From the NCBI GenBank assembly GCA_963580455.1, contig OY756969.1:16836760-16900759 (forward strand): DNA of 64,000 nt, written 5' to 3'. The DNA comes from Euonymus europaeus (Eukaryota; Streptophyta; Magnoliopsida; Celastrales; Celastraceae). This document shows positions 1-10,329 of the stretch, piece after piece (position 1 is the first letter of the stretch; every line of letters starts with the position of its first letter). The translations under genes were made by a program, and so were the position numbers. The notes below the pieces were generated by a model. That model did no database searches and had not been told where the DNA came from. It was given only the letters and a program-made list of their open reading frames with translations.

Positions 1-3000
1 TTCCAAGGCAGACTGAAGATCTGCATTCATCTTATCCAGCCCATCCATACGGCTGGATGATTCAAAAGAAGTTTGCAAGCATTTACGCAGATGTTTTATC
101 AAGTCAGATATTGCACCCAGAATAGCAATCGATGCCTGCTGCCTTGTATTATTGGCGAGTTGTGTGGTGACATTAACAATATCTATCTGTTGAAGAGGAT
201 GTTTAGCAACATTCTTATAATCCAAGTGCTTGACCAATATTGATAATAACAAGTGAGAGTCTTCTCCTGGCACAAAGAATAAAATGCCAATTCTATCAAC
301 AACCAACAATACTTAACTTGTGAGGGAAAAAACAGTTGCTGAAGTTTCATAACCTGATTCTTCCAAAAGCAATTGTAAGAACATCAATACGGAAGAAGCA
401 ACTCCTTTCTCCGGGGACCAATGATTTTCGGTATCAAAAATGTGAAATAGGGGCTCAAGAACACGCCGTACTGTTGTAGCCTCCTTAGCCAATTTTGCAA
501 TATTGTGCAGGCAAACCCTAGACCAATAAGAAGGGCTCTTGGAAGTATCCCTGCAGTTAGAGGCAAATGAGAAAGATATTAGGTATTTACCAATATAATG
601 ATTCCATAATAGGAACGTCAATAAATGAAGCCTTACACTCTGGGATCCTGTAGGTCCTGTATGGAAGAAACCCTTTTACGAATATCTGGGACATCAGTCA
701 TAGACACTTTTTGATCCCGTTGATCTTGAGATTGAGAAAATTGTCCATCCTCTTTGTTGTTATCTGGGTCCATATGAAGATCCATGTAGTTCTCCAAAGT
801 CACTGATATTATCTATTTCAGTATAGAGAGGGAATGGGGAAAAAACTCAATCAATAATGCAAGCACCAACTGCTGTATGTAGTTGAAAATCCAGTTTTCA
901 ATGTTTTATATAATTATATCCTTTCTGTTAACTGATGAGAAATTGTTCAAGGTGAGTCAACTCACATTGTCAAAGTCCATTGATATGTGGGACTGATCCC
1001 CCATGAAAGACACCTAGGGAGAACACATAACAGAAAATCAAATAAAAAAAGAATGAAAAGAGCAAAGAAAATCATATAAAAAATAATGAAAAGAGCATGC
1101 ATAAAACCTGTAGACAAGACACAAAGATTGGGCTATAGATACTGGCCAAGGGAAAAGAGAAGTCATGTTACCACTTATCAAGTTCATATAAATCCAAAAG
1201 GTTGAATAATTGGGATATGAAACAATTAAAAAAAAAAAGAACTGTTACAAAAATTACTCCTATATAGCTTCCGAAACAAAAAAGGAAAAAAAAAAAAAGT
1301 TGTCTCCTCACTAGAGAAAAGGGATACCAAACTATAAATCAAAATGTCCAGGACCATCGACAAATCAAATTACATTCCATTTTCAATGCAGATTGAATGA
1401 GTAAGTAGTGAAGATATACTTTCAGAATAAAAAGTTACTTTTAAAAAGGAAAGAAAGAATATTCTAAGCTCGTTAGTACTTAGGATTTTACTTGTACATA
1501 CTTATTCTAAGTATTTTCTAATTAAAGTGGCATTTGAAACTGGAAGAAAGAAATGTACCATGACACCCAGAGCTTGCATTCCAGCTGACCGCAAACGGAG
1601 AGCTCTTTCATCATCTCCTGGTTCTCGAGCCATTTCACAAAATTTGGGAATCAAGCCTTCCAAGTTGAACATGTATGTACCATCCACCTGCATTCAATTA
1701 AATATCTTCTTATCACTTTACAGTGACAAAAGTAACTTCAAAGCATGTGGTCTAATTTTTGGCTTATGTGATATACAATCTCAAGATTATGTAAGATTAT
1801 GTACAACTGGCCAAGAGTACATAAGTCATAAGCAAAAGAATGCACAAGAGCTCTCTGCAGGTCCTCTTACACCATCTAGCATGTAAAGAAAGTCCCTTCA
1901 TTTCTCTCACAATTTTCTCAGTAAAATCTCTAGAAAATTGTGGAGGGTATCTAATTTCAACAAGTAAAATTCTTTTAATGATTGGCTGAATAATACTTCT
2001 CAGGTTAAAATATAAAAATGACCCATCGAGGCTAACAATAGAGCTGTCTTGAAATTAATCCCACAACTAAGCTTTATGTCCTGTTTATTACGCACCTGAC
2101 AATTTATAAATTCAACAAGAGTACTGCAACCCAGAATCTGCAGCTCATCCTGTCGAGTTTGCTCCAAAAGAGTTCGAACAATCCCTATTAAACTACCTGC
2201 AAAGAGTGGCCTGCAATCATCAAGTAAATGTTATCACTATAATTGAAAGTGCAATTCTCATGATCTGAATAAAGAGAAACTTCAAAGCAGCAATAAGGTA
2301 GACAAAAAAAATTAATGCAACTTATCTATGGTAGTTCAAAAACAGATTAGCGCTGTCTGCATCTTTTTGGAAAGGAAAGCCCAGAACATCAGGATGCATC
2401 TATTTGTCTCTATCCCAACCAAAATACAAAGTTCTCAACAAACTCATTTTTTCTGTAAATGATGATGAATCTCTGCCAGGGTCTCTCAAAAGATATATTG
2501 AGGCAGAAAGAACAGACAATCTAAAAATAAAAGAAAACATAGACAACTAGAAGGATGTTGGAAAGCAGAGAGGAGGAGGAGGATATGGGAGTGTCTGGGA
2601 GATCCATTCCTCAACCTGAAGTCTTGCCAAACAGGTACCCAAAACCTACCCCAAAAGTGACTTACCAAAATTTTTTAGCCATGATAAACCTTCTACTTTT
2701 AGGTGAACTAATAGAGCATCTTCAATTTCTCATTTTAGTTTAGTTCATTGCTCATGGAACGTGAAAGAAAGATATAGAACACCGCACCCCGCCCGCCCGA
2801 CCCCCCCCCCCCCCCGTGTGCCAGATACCGGTGCCTATCAACATCCATGACTACTAATGGAAGATAGAAGTAGAACTCTAAAGGCTGTACCATAATCACT
2901 AGTCACTACAAAGGATGACCTTTATGTGGCTCCAATCTGCAATACCTTTCAACTTCCAGCCTTTTCTATCTCCATTCACCCTTCCTAAACGCACATTGTT

Positions 3001-5538
3001 CGGCTCTATTCCTTTGCTTACTTGCATTGCTTGAAGCCTTTGACTTTAGAATTTAGATAATTTCAGACAAGCATCCCGACTAGCTGTACATATTTATAGC
3101 ATTGCTAAACTATATCTTACGCCATGATGTGTAAATATATTTATATATATATATATATATACTTATTTATTTTTCACAGGGAAACTAGTAGATTAGTAGG
3201 TGATAAAACTACCACCAAGGAAGAATTCCAAAGCCTGTATCATTTGAAAGTAAGGAGTTCAAATACCCATCTTGAAATTTTCGCCAACTATCACCAATAT
3301 TATTCTGAACTTTCTAGTATTTAAAAGAATGCTAATTGCTGCTATTCAATTAGATGAAAATAAATACCTCAGAAGAAAGTTAAAAAATGTAACTCTAAAA
3401 GCATATCTGGGTAAACACAATATGAAGGCTACAGACTGATTCATGAACCATGAAACATTTTGGTTAATCATGCGAAATTTATCCAGTGCGAAAGTGTTAA
3501 ACATATGTTTGTTAAAGAGTATAAGCTACCTTATACTCTGTCAGACATACTCTTAGACATTCTCAACTTTTACGTTTTACGATAGCTTATACTCTATCAC
3601 ACATACTCTCTACCAAACATCCTCTAAATGACATAAAGAATCACTCAAAACAATTAGGTCAGAATATAAATACCATGTTGGACTTACATTTGCTCCTTGC
3701 AGGATGATAAAAGTTTCCTATATATGCATAACACAACTTTAACAGATCCTAAGTTCTCATGCCGAAGCTCCTTGTAACATCTTTGCTCCAAATTTCTCGT
3801 GATCTATCCACGCAAAGCATCCAAAAAAAATGATGTTGAAACTAATAGAAAATAAAACTAATAGTGTAACATCGCTACACAAAAATGTCATTGGAACATG
3901 GTACTGGGAAAAACTTATTTTCAAGTGATTCCTAACATCCGAAAAATATCGAAATTTACGTCCAATTCAATGGCAATAAGTAGTCGACATTGGCAACTAA
4001 CATAAATACGACAACAATAATGGTTGCCTAAACTGAAAGGAAGATTTTTGACACAGGCGGTAGCACTCCGTGAAAGACAAGTTCATTCCCCGATGATGGT
4101 AAGTCATCTGATATAACTGCACACACTAATCCCATCCCATACGCTTCACTTATGTCAGGCGCAGGAAGCAAGGAGGGAAAGCCACAAAAGTCAAGTCCAG
4201 CAAAGAAACCAAGGAAGTCAACATTTTGGAAGTGGTGGAGGCTGATAGGCGGGAAGAGCATTCTGGCGGGAAGAATAAGATTGGAAATTGTTGAATGTAT
4301 TAAGTTAAGTAGTCGTAATGGACCTGTGTGGGAGGAGGCTGGGTTTTGTGTTTTGGAGTGCGGTGGACTCTCTAAATTCCATCTACTGTTCCTGTTCTGT
4401 CTCTCATGGTACTGTTTGGTTATTTTAAGGGGATTAAGTTCTTGCTGGAACAACACCGGTTTATTGCGTGTTTAATTATTTTGAGTCCATTAGTTTTGAG
4501 TTATAAACATCATATCTGTTCGCGTTGATCTGGGTTCTTTCATCATCTTCCTATCATCATCACATCAAAGCCTTTATCCCAATCATCTTTCAATCTTGAG
4601 CATTATTTTTCATTTGACCGCGAGAAAGTTCCTTCTACTAAACTTATTTTGTTAAGGCACCGCTGCTCGAGAATGCGCTGAACTCATTAGTGCAATTAAT
4701 CTGCCGAGTGGCGGCTTCTCAATAATGCAATAGACAAAACTCACCTTAGGAATTCGTAATGGGTTCTTTGAAGCATATTCACAAAGCTTCCCAATTTTCC
4801 TGTCATTTGGCTCAGCGTCCTGTCAAATGCAATTGGAAAACAAGAAAAAAATATGCATAAGATTCCTTAGACATATTATGAAGATGCACGAAGAAAGAAA
4901 GAAAAAAAAGACAAAGTGAAATATCCTAGAACTAATTGAGCATATAGCAAACGGTTCCTTAGTACAAGCAAGGAAATCTCTCACTACTACTGAACTACCT
5001 CCACTAAATTTACTTGAAAAATAAGCACAAGATTAAGAATAACAGTAAAAGGAAATATGATTGATGACCATGATTACAGCAACAATACCAACGACCCTCA
5101 TATAGACTGCTTCTTCATCCACATTTTCCAGACCTGAAATTTTTTTTTGTAAATTGTATGCTTTTATATGAATTAGCACTAAAGTATACTTCGATAACTT
5201 CGAGCAGTGCTTAACTATTTCTCAATATACTAACCTACTTATTTTGTAACAACTATCAAATAACCAAAACTCAGTTGTTTCAAAGATCAACTACAATAGT
5301 ACTGAAAATCCTTTGAAATGTAAATTTTCCATTCATATTAAAAAGAAACACTCTGTAAACACACTATTCAAAGTATAGTCACGTAAAAAAGTTCGAAATT
5401 CACCTGATTACGAGGGAATATTTCAGCAAGTAGCTTCTTATATCGTTTTACAGGTTGTCTTGATCTGGCACGCAATGAAGGACAGAAGAAACAGAGGTTA
5501 CCACAGACAGGGACAACCCGCCTTGACAAAACCCCCAT
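1..5538 (-). CDS. SRL2-like: EFR3-like protein (plant SEMI-ROLLED LEAF 2 type), 5' part of a multi-exon gene
   Basis: Nine coding exons on the minus strand, with GT-AG borders read directly: 5538-5404, 4819-4745, 3803-3688, 2210-2096, 1687-1559, 1013-966, 812-637, 550-354 and 266-1, the last running out of the window. Intron phases are consistent at all eight junctions. The start MGVLSRRVVPVCGNLCFFCP is the conserved N-terminus of plant EFR3-like proteins. Other family blocks are DAEPNDRKIGKLCEYASKNP (exon 2), NLEQRCYKEL (exon 3), GDDERALRLRSAGMQAL (exon 5), FMGDQSHISMDFDN (exon 6) and PSYWSRVCLHNIAKLAKEAT (exon 8). Family knowledge: EFR3 proteins are ARM/HEAT-repeat peripheral membrane proteins that anchor a phosphatidylinositol 4-kinase complex at the plasma membrane; rice SRL2 affects leaf rolling. 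The N-terminal cysteines (residues 12, 16 and 19) could be acylated, which is inference. No break is seen, so the gene looks intact as far as it goes. The C-terminal part is missing. Confidence 0.95.
2211..3687 (-). other. Intron 4 region of the EFR3-like gene
   Basis: The longest intron of the gene, 1,477 bp, between exons 3 and 4. It holds a run of 15 C at 2801-2815, a TA microsatellite near 3134-3161, and a repeat-like AT-rich stretch at 3500-3630 in which 'acatactct' and 'gcttatactct' recur. Short open frames here (for example 3124-3324) are low-complexity and not genes. Confidence 0.8.
3134..3161. repeat. TA microsatellite
   Basis: Alternating TA run within the EFR3-like gene intron. 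Confidence 0.9.
3804..4744 (-). other. Intron between exons 2 and 3, with overlapping unexplained open frames
   Basis: A 941-bp intron. Between 4028 and 4475 both strands are open over long stretches: 142 codons on minus (4456-4028) and 107 codons on plus (4152-4475). I recognise no domain in either translation. The base composition is richer in G+C than the rest of the intron, which suggests inserted sequence, but no terminal repeats or target duplication were found. Confidence 0.45.
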
Positions 5539-6100
5539 TTCTCAGGAAATTCAGAAGGCACTCTGTAAATCAAGCGAAAATTCAGTAACCCTTAACATCA
5601 TTGACCCAGATAGTCAAAGCAGCTAATTTGCAAGGAATTTTATCCCGGAAGTTGTATGAAGAAAAAGAGAACCTAATCTCTGATTTTAGGGTTTTCGTAA
5701 AGCCTAATGAACAATTAATGCTCTTCAGATTGAAATTATTAAAATTCTCTAAAAGCAAGTAAAATTTTCCAAAAATTCAGCAACTAAATACAAGTACAAG
5801 AGATTGAAAGCCAATTCTGGACAATCAAGACATACCCACCAATTCATATAACTGAAACTCCAATTTATGAAAAAAATTCAGCTGGTGAAACCACGATCTG
5901 GAGTAGAGAAGAACGAATTGTTTCACCAATCATTCAAATTTTTTCCAAAAATGTCCGTCGACTTTTAATCAGTTATCGAAATCAATATAAACTCGTATTC
6001 AATTCGATCTTTAATTGAAGAATCAACAAACCCTACCTCAGGAAATTACCCGTATGTGGGGGAAGAAGAGGCTTGACGTCGTCTTCCCCGGACGTCTTTT
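5539..6100 (-). other. 5' leader of the EFR3-like gene with a probable UTR intron
   Basis: Upstream of the ATG at 5538 the minus strand shows a short leader (5539-5562) preceded by an acceptor-like TTTACAG, and a donor-like GAG/GTAGGG at about 6036. This implies a 5'-UTR intron of about 474 bp (5563-6036) and a first non-coding exon beginning somewhere above 6037. Introns in the 5' UTR are common in plants. The exact transcription start is not visible. Confidence 0.55.
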
Positions 6101-6999
6101 TTCTTCTCCCTTTCTTTTTCTTTTTCTTTTTCTACGGTCCTTTTTTATTTTTTTTCCTCCTAAATTTTATTGTCATATATTTTTGAAAATGTTTGCTATA
6201 TTAACAGCCCTTGTTGCTTCCTTCATTGTCACGTCCTCCCGATCACCGCTAGACAGAGGATGGGCCCAGGAGTATATCAAAGGAATCGACGGTAATGCAT
6301 GAGCCTGTGACGAAATGTTTGGTGGAATCACCAGAATCTTTTGGTTCCAGCTGTGAAGAACAGTAATACAGTTGATCACCTAAGCCCCAACGGTCCCGCG
6401 AATTAAGGGAGGTCAGCATTTTTCTTTTTTTTTTTCTTTACATCACAAAAGACTCCCACAACTATTTACCTTTTGACTTCTTTCACTTTGTTTTACAGGA
6501 TAACAAATATTTTGCTTTGTGAATGTTCCCGGAAATCTTTAATTTATAATTAAAGAAATTAATAATTTAGATTGATGTTCGTCGTCATATACTTGATTTT
6601 GATGTGTATCATTGGTGGAATTGATCAAAAGATTTGTGGATTCGAACCTTGCTTTAATTAAGAGGACTTTGAAAATAATATCTACACTAATCGAATGAAT
6701 GAGATTGCATTTTATGCTAATGGAATGTAAAACCATTTTAACGAAACAATAAAAGATAACAAAAACTTACTTTAAACTATTGAGATTAAAAGGGATACAA
6801 GCTATGACTATGATTACTGACCTATAAATCTATCTAGCCTTCGAGAAAAAGTAGAGTTTTTGTGTTGATCTTGGACCCATTTACATTTACTTAGAGTTCT
6901 ATTTATACAAATCTAAGAGCAGTTACAAGAATTCAAAGTTCAAACTGATTTGTAACAATTTCCGCTCTTTCTTTGGACCAATAAAATAATCTCAAATAG
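6037..6999 (-). promoter_or_regulatory. Upstream flank and probable promoter of the EFR3-like gene
   Basis: No coding sequence is seen. Elements compatible with a plant promoter on the minus strand: two GACGTC (ACGT-core, bZIP-type) sites near 6075-6098, a CT/T-rich tract at 6098-6165, and a TGGGCCCA-like site II motif at 6259-6268. Motifs of this size occur by chance, so this is suggestive only. The rest up to 6990 is AT-rich and featureless. Confidence 0.35.
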
Positions 7000-7718
7000 G
7001 GATTAAGGGGAGAATCGGTGCACTACTACATCGGTTATTTACCTGTTCTGTTTTTTAGCCCTCGGATCAAAAGATACATATATGCAGTTGTAATTTTTGG
7101 GTTCTCTTTTATCAGTACTTACTTTTTCGCCTCAGTTTCTATTCGTTCAATCTTTTTTGGATTTTTTCTTCCCAAGTTCGCTTCTTCTCTCTTCCTTTGG
7201 AAGCCTCAATCATATCATAAAGAAGAGCAGCAAGATTTTCCTCCCAAGAACCAGAAGGCCATGCAGGCATACCCATTTAGAAGGCAAAGACATGTAGTTA
7301 GAATTTTATAACTATTTCCTCTTTAAGAATTGATTGAACAACCTCGTTATTACAAACACAAATTATAAAATCTATGAAATCAAACTTGTGATTTTCACAA
7401 TAATCTCCATTGTTCCACACAAAATTAGATCAATTTTGAATAAATGGAAAAGAACGATTCAAGGTCAGAATCATGAGTGGTAGGAAGAAGCAAGATACAA
7501 ATTGAAATCAAGATAGGCAGAGGGGAAAGTAGATGGAAAAGCACAAAACAAAATTGCGGAAAGAGATGGAATCAAATTGGGGCTTTCAAAAGAAGAGAGA
7601 GGAAGAGACAACTTAGAAGAAAGGTACAACCATCATATATGTATCTTTTGATCCAACAGTTAGAAAACTGAACAAGTAAATAACCAGTGCAATGGTGCAC
7701 CGGTTCTCCCCTTAATCC
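7000..7718. mobile_element. Non-autonomous Mutator-like element (719 bp)
   Basis: Two inverted ends face each other: 7000-7094 and 7624-7718. The outer 24 bp (GGATTAAGGGGAGAA...CGGTGCAC) differ at one base, and recognisable inverted similarity continues for about 95 bp. The element is bordered by a perfect 9-bp direct repeat, CTCAAATAG, at 6991-6999 and 7719-7727. Long inverted ends plus a 9-bp target duplication are the signature of Mutator-like elements. The internal 530 bp has no recognisable transposase, so it would need an autonomous partner. It sits about 1 kb upstream of the EFR3-like gene. Confidence 0.88.
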
Positions 7719-7727
7719 CTCAAATAG

Positions 7728-8666
7728 TAACCTTGATCGAAAATCTATTTGTATTGTTGTTAACTCCTATCTTGTCTTTTGGTTCAAACAAAAAAAACTC
7801 TTAACTTATCTTGATTCCTTTATGGAATCACTTGAAAGATTGAATGAATTCGGTCGATCTCTCTCAAGTCAATCGAAGATTCATATTTCTCCTCCGCCGC
7901 CACCATACTTCCATCCATTGATCAGTCGCTCGCTTACTCGATTGGTATTTGTTTAATTAGTGGCAACAACGAAGTATTAGGTGTATATTTGTTTTCTAAT
8001 GTGTGTGTGTGTATATATATATATATTGAAAAACAGAAATAATCCCGGAAACATATAAGTTGTCCATTTTAGAAAATACAGGAAACAAAAGACTCGAAAA
8101 TAGTTGAAAAAAAAAATTCTGAAAAAAAGAACCAAAAAGACAAAAAAATGTATTTTCCTTTTTTCCGAAAGTAAAATATGTATTTTATTTTATCTTTGAC
8201 AGAAACCATGCACCTAGATATGTGTTTTTGTGTTATTGATTTAACAACTTAAAAAAATGCATGCCAAAAACATGTGGATTTTTTGTTCTGCGACAGGTCC
8301 TTGTGAAAAAAAACAAAAAAAAATGGATTGCCAGCTTGAAAGGAAATAAAGAAGCAGAGAAATGTCATTTATTAGAAAGCAGTAAAATAGGTCGATGGGT
8401 TGCTTTGACTAATAAATGTTGAAAGAAACATGTTGGACTTTGTCTCTCTCTTTTAATTGAGCTCTTATTTATCAATTCAGGAAATTTGGCAAAGGCCTAT
8501 TTTTTGAGAAAACAAGAACTTCATTATGTTAATAAACACAATAATATTTACTATTAATGCGAAAAATAACATTAAGGATCGATATTTGTGTACCGCTATT
8601 CACTACATCGGATGATGAAGAAGATGCCGATCTCAACACACTTTTTCTCTCTATCTCTCATTAGCA
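7728..8666. other. Intergenic, no feature recognised
   Basis: AT-rich sequence with a GT/TA microsatellite at 8000-8026 and A-rich stretches at 8100-8320. I see no gene or transposon termini. Confidence 0.6.
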
Positions 8667-9548
8667 ATGTTTTTGAAGCCGAACCGAACCGGCCGATCGA
8701 ACCGGTCTAATCGGCAACCGATCGCCTGTCCGGTCCGACTGATGTCATAAAAACCGGTGTAATCCGGTAGAGACCAAACAAAATTGAAATTCTCTAAACC
8801 TAAAGCCAAAACAAGATCTCGCCCCTTCCATCGTCCCGTTCTGCATCTGCCGATCGTAATCCAGTCTAGGGACCCATCATCTGCCACCACTATTGTGCAA
8901 TTTGAGAAATCAAAGATTGATGCAGAAAAAGGAAATCGCAGCTTGGGCATAATTTGTCGATATCAATGGGAAACTAGAAGTAGATTTGGAGACAAGACAT
9001 ATACAAGATCTAAGGAAATATTTGAGGTGGAGGCAATCCTGCAGTGCGGAGAAGTGCTTGGATCCATGGAATGAGCAGAAATCAGTCAAGTGAGGTCAAT
9101 TCGAAGATGAAATCTGGTCGTTGATTGGGTGACTGATCTCTGCTAATGACATGGAGGGGAAGGGTATAACCGACAGAGCTTGAGCAATTAGAGAGAAAAT
9201 TAAAGGATGCTGGATTTGTTCCATAGAGAGAATGAGAGAATCTAAATGCATGATTTAAATGAAGAAGCGTAATCGATCTGACTGGAGAATGCTATCTTTT
9301 CTCACCAAAGCTTCCAAACTTCTCTAGATGTGCATTGTGTCGTGTGAGGATTGAATGAATTTTTGAATCAAACTGTGTATGATGTGGTTACAAATATCTA
9401 GTTATTATTGAAGGTTCCAATGGAGGGTAAAATGGGATTTTCATTATTCATTTCAGTGGTTACTAAAAATGTCGAAAGCAACTGAATCTAAAAAAATCTT
9501 TGAGGCAATAGTGGGCAGCCGGCTGGACCGGTTCGGGTTTAAAAACAT
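8667..9548. mobile_element. Possible non-autonomous DNA transposon with CCGG-rich inverted ends
   Basis: The left end (8667 onward, ATGTTTTTGAAGCCGAACCG) and the reverse complement of the right end (9548 leftward, ATGTTTTTAAACCCGAACCG) agree at about 24 of the first 33 positions. The left end also carries several AACCGG/CCGGTT words, a composition often seen at the ends of degenerate plant DNA elements. No target duplication was found and no transposase is visible inside, so the class is uncertain. Confidence 0.45.
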
Positions 9549-9838
9549 GGCTCTTTAGTGCTCAAACGTTTTATAATGGACAAAATATGTTTTGATGCTT
9601 AAATAATAATGTTGTAATCGTGCTATTTAATAGAGGAGAAAAGAGGGTTAAAATAAATGATAACCGCACATCATGGTCCTTGATTTTCTCTTGGTGTTTA
9701 TGAAGGGTACAGAGTGGAATAACCCGAAGGATGCTCCAGTTGACAAAGCATACGAGATACTATATTTTTGGAGATTCATGTGTTTTAACATACATCAAAT
9801 CCATATCTATACCTTAGCAAATCTGTCTGATTTGATCT

Positions 9839-10100
9839 TGTAACACCCCGACCCATCCAGCTCGCCAGCCCATCAGACCCGCCCGGCACTAGGCCCACCA
9901 TCAAGTCGCGGCTTAGTTGGTGATGTGAGGAGTCACATGAAAGGGGTTGAGGGTTCGATCCTCAACATCAACAACCTCCAACCTTGTGAGAGCTGGATAT
10001 AGGTTGGGGGTAGTGGGCCGCGGCCCTGTAACACTTGATGGTGGGCCTAGTGCCGGGCGGGCCTGATGGGCTGGCGAGCTGGATGGGTCGGGGTGTTACA
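9839..10100. mobile_element. 262-bp fold-back mini-element with tRNA-like core (copy 1)
   Basis: Arms 9839-9905 and 10034-10100 are inverted repeats of 67 bp with one mismatch. Termini are TGTAACACCCCGACCC / GGGTCGGGGTGTTACA. The flanks are GATCT and GATGT, a 4-of-5 match to a 5-bp target duplication; the right copia LTR lacks the element at this point, which shows it is an insertion. The 128-bp centre contains CGGCTTAGTTGGTGA (A-box-like) and GGTTCGATCC (a good RNA polymerase III B box), as in tRNA-derived elements. The TG...CA ends and 5-bp duplication look like retroviral-type integration, but the arms are inverted rather than direct. The family is not one I recognise. Confidence 0.85.
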
Positions 10101-10329
10101 GATGTATTGTAAAAGCTACACAACAAGCGGGTAACAGTGAATGGCTACAGAAACTTGATTACTAATAGAGCAGCTCCTGTTGATCACAAACCGAACTGCT
10201 TCTCACTATCACTAACTGAACAACTCCTTCTGATCATAAATATAACACCTCACAAACCGGAACTAGGGGCTAGAAGTCTTCAGCTGTGTGACCTCGACTT
10301 TGAAACTCTAACTCAGGTGGGAGAGAAGC

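Noticed and set aside
1527..1886. 119-codon plus-strand open frame
   Set aside because: Antisense to EFR3-like exon 1559-1687 and its flanking introns; no domain.
9905..10033. Functional tRNA gene
   Set aside because: A- and B-box-like sequences are present, but I cannot fold a complete cloverleaf with acceptor stem; it sits within inverted arms of a mobile element.
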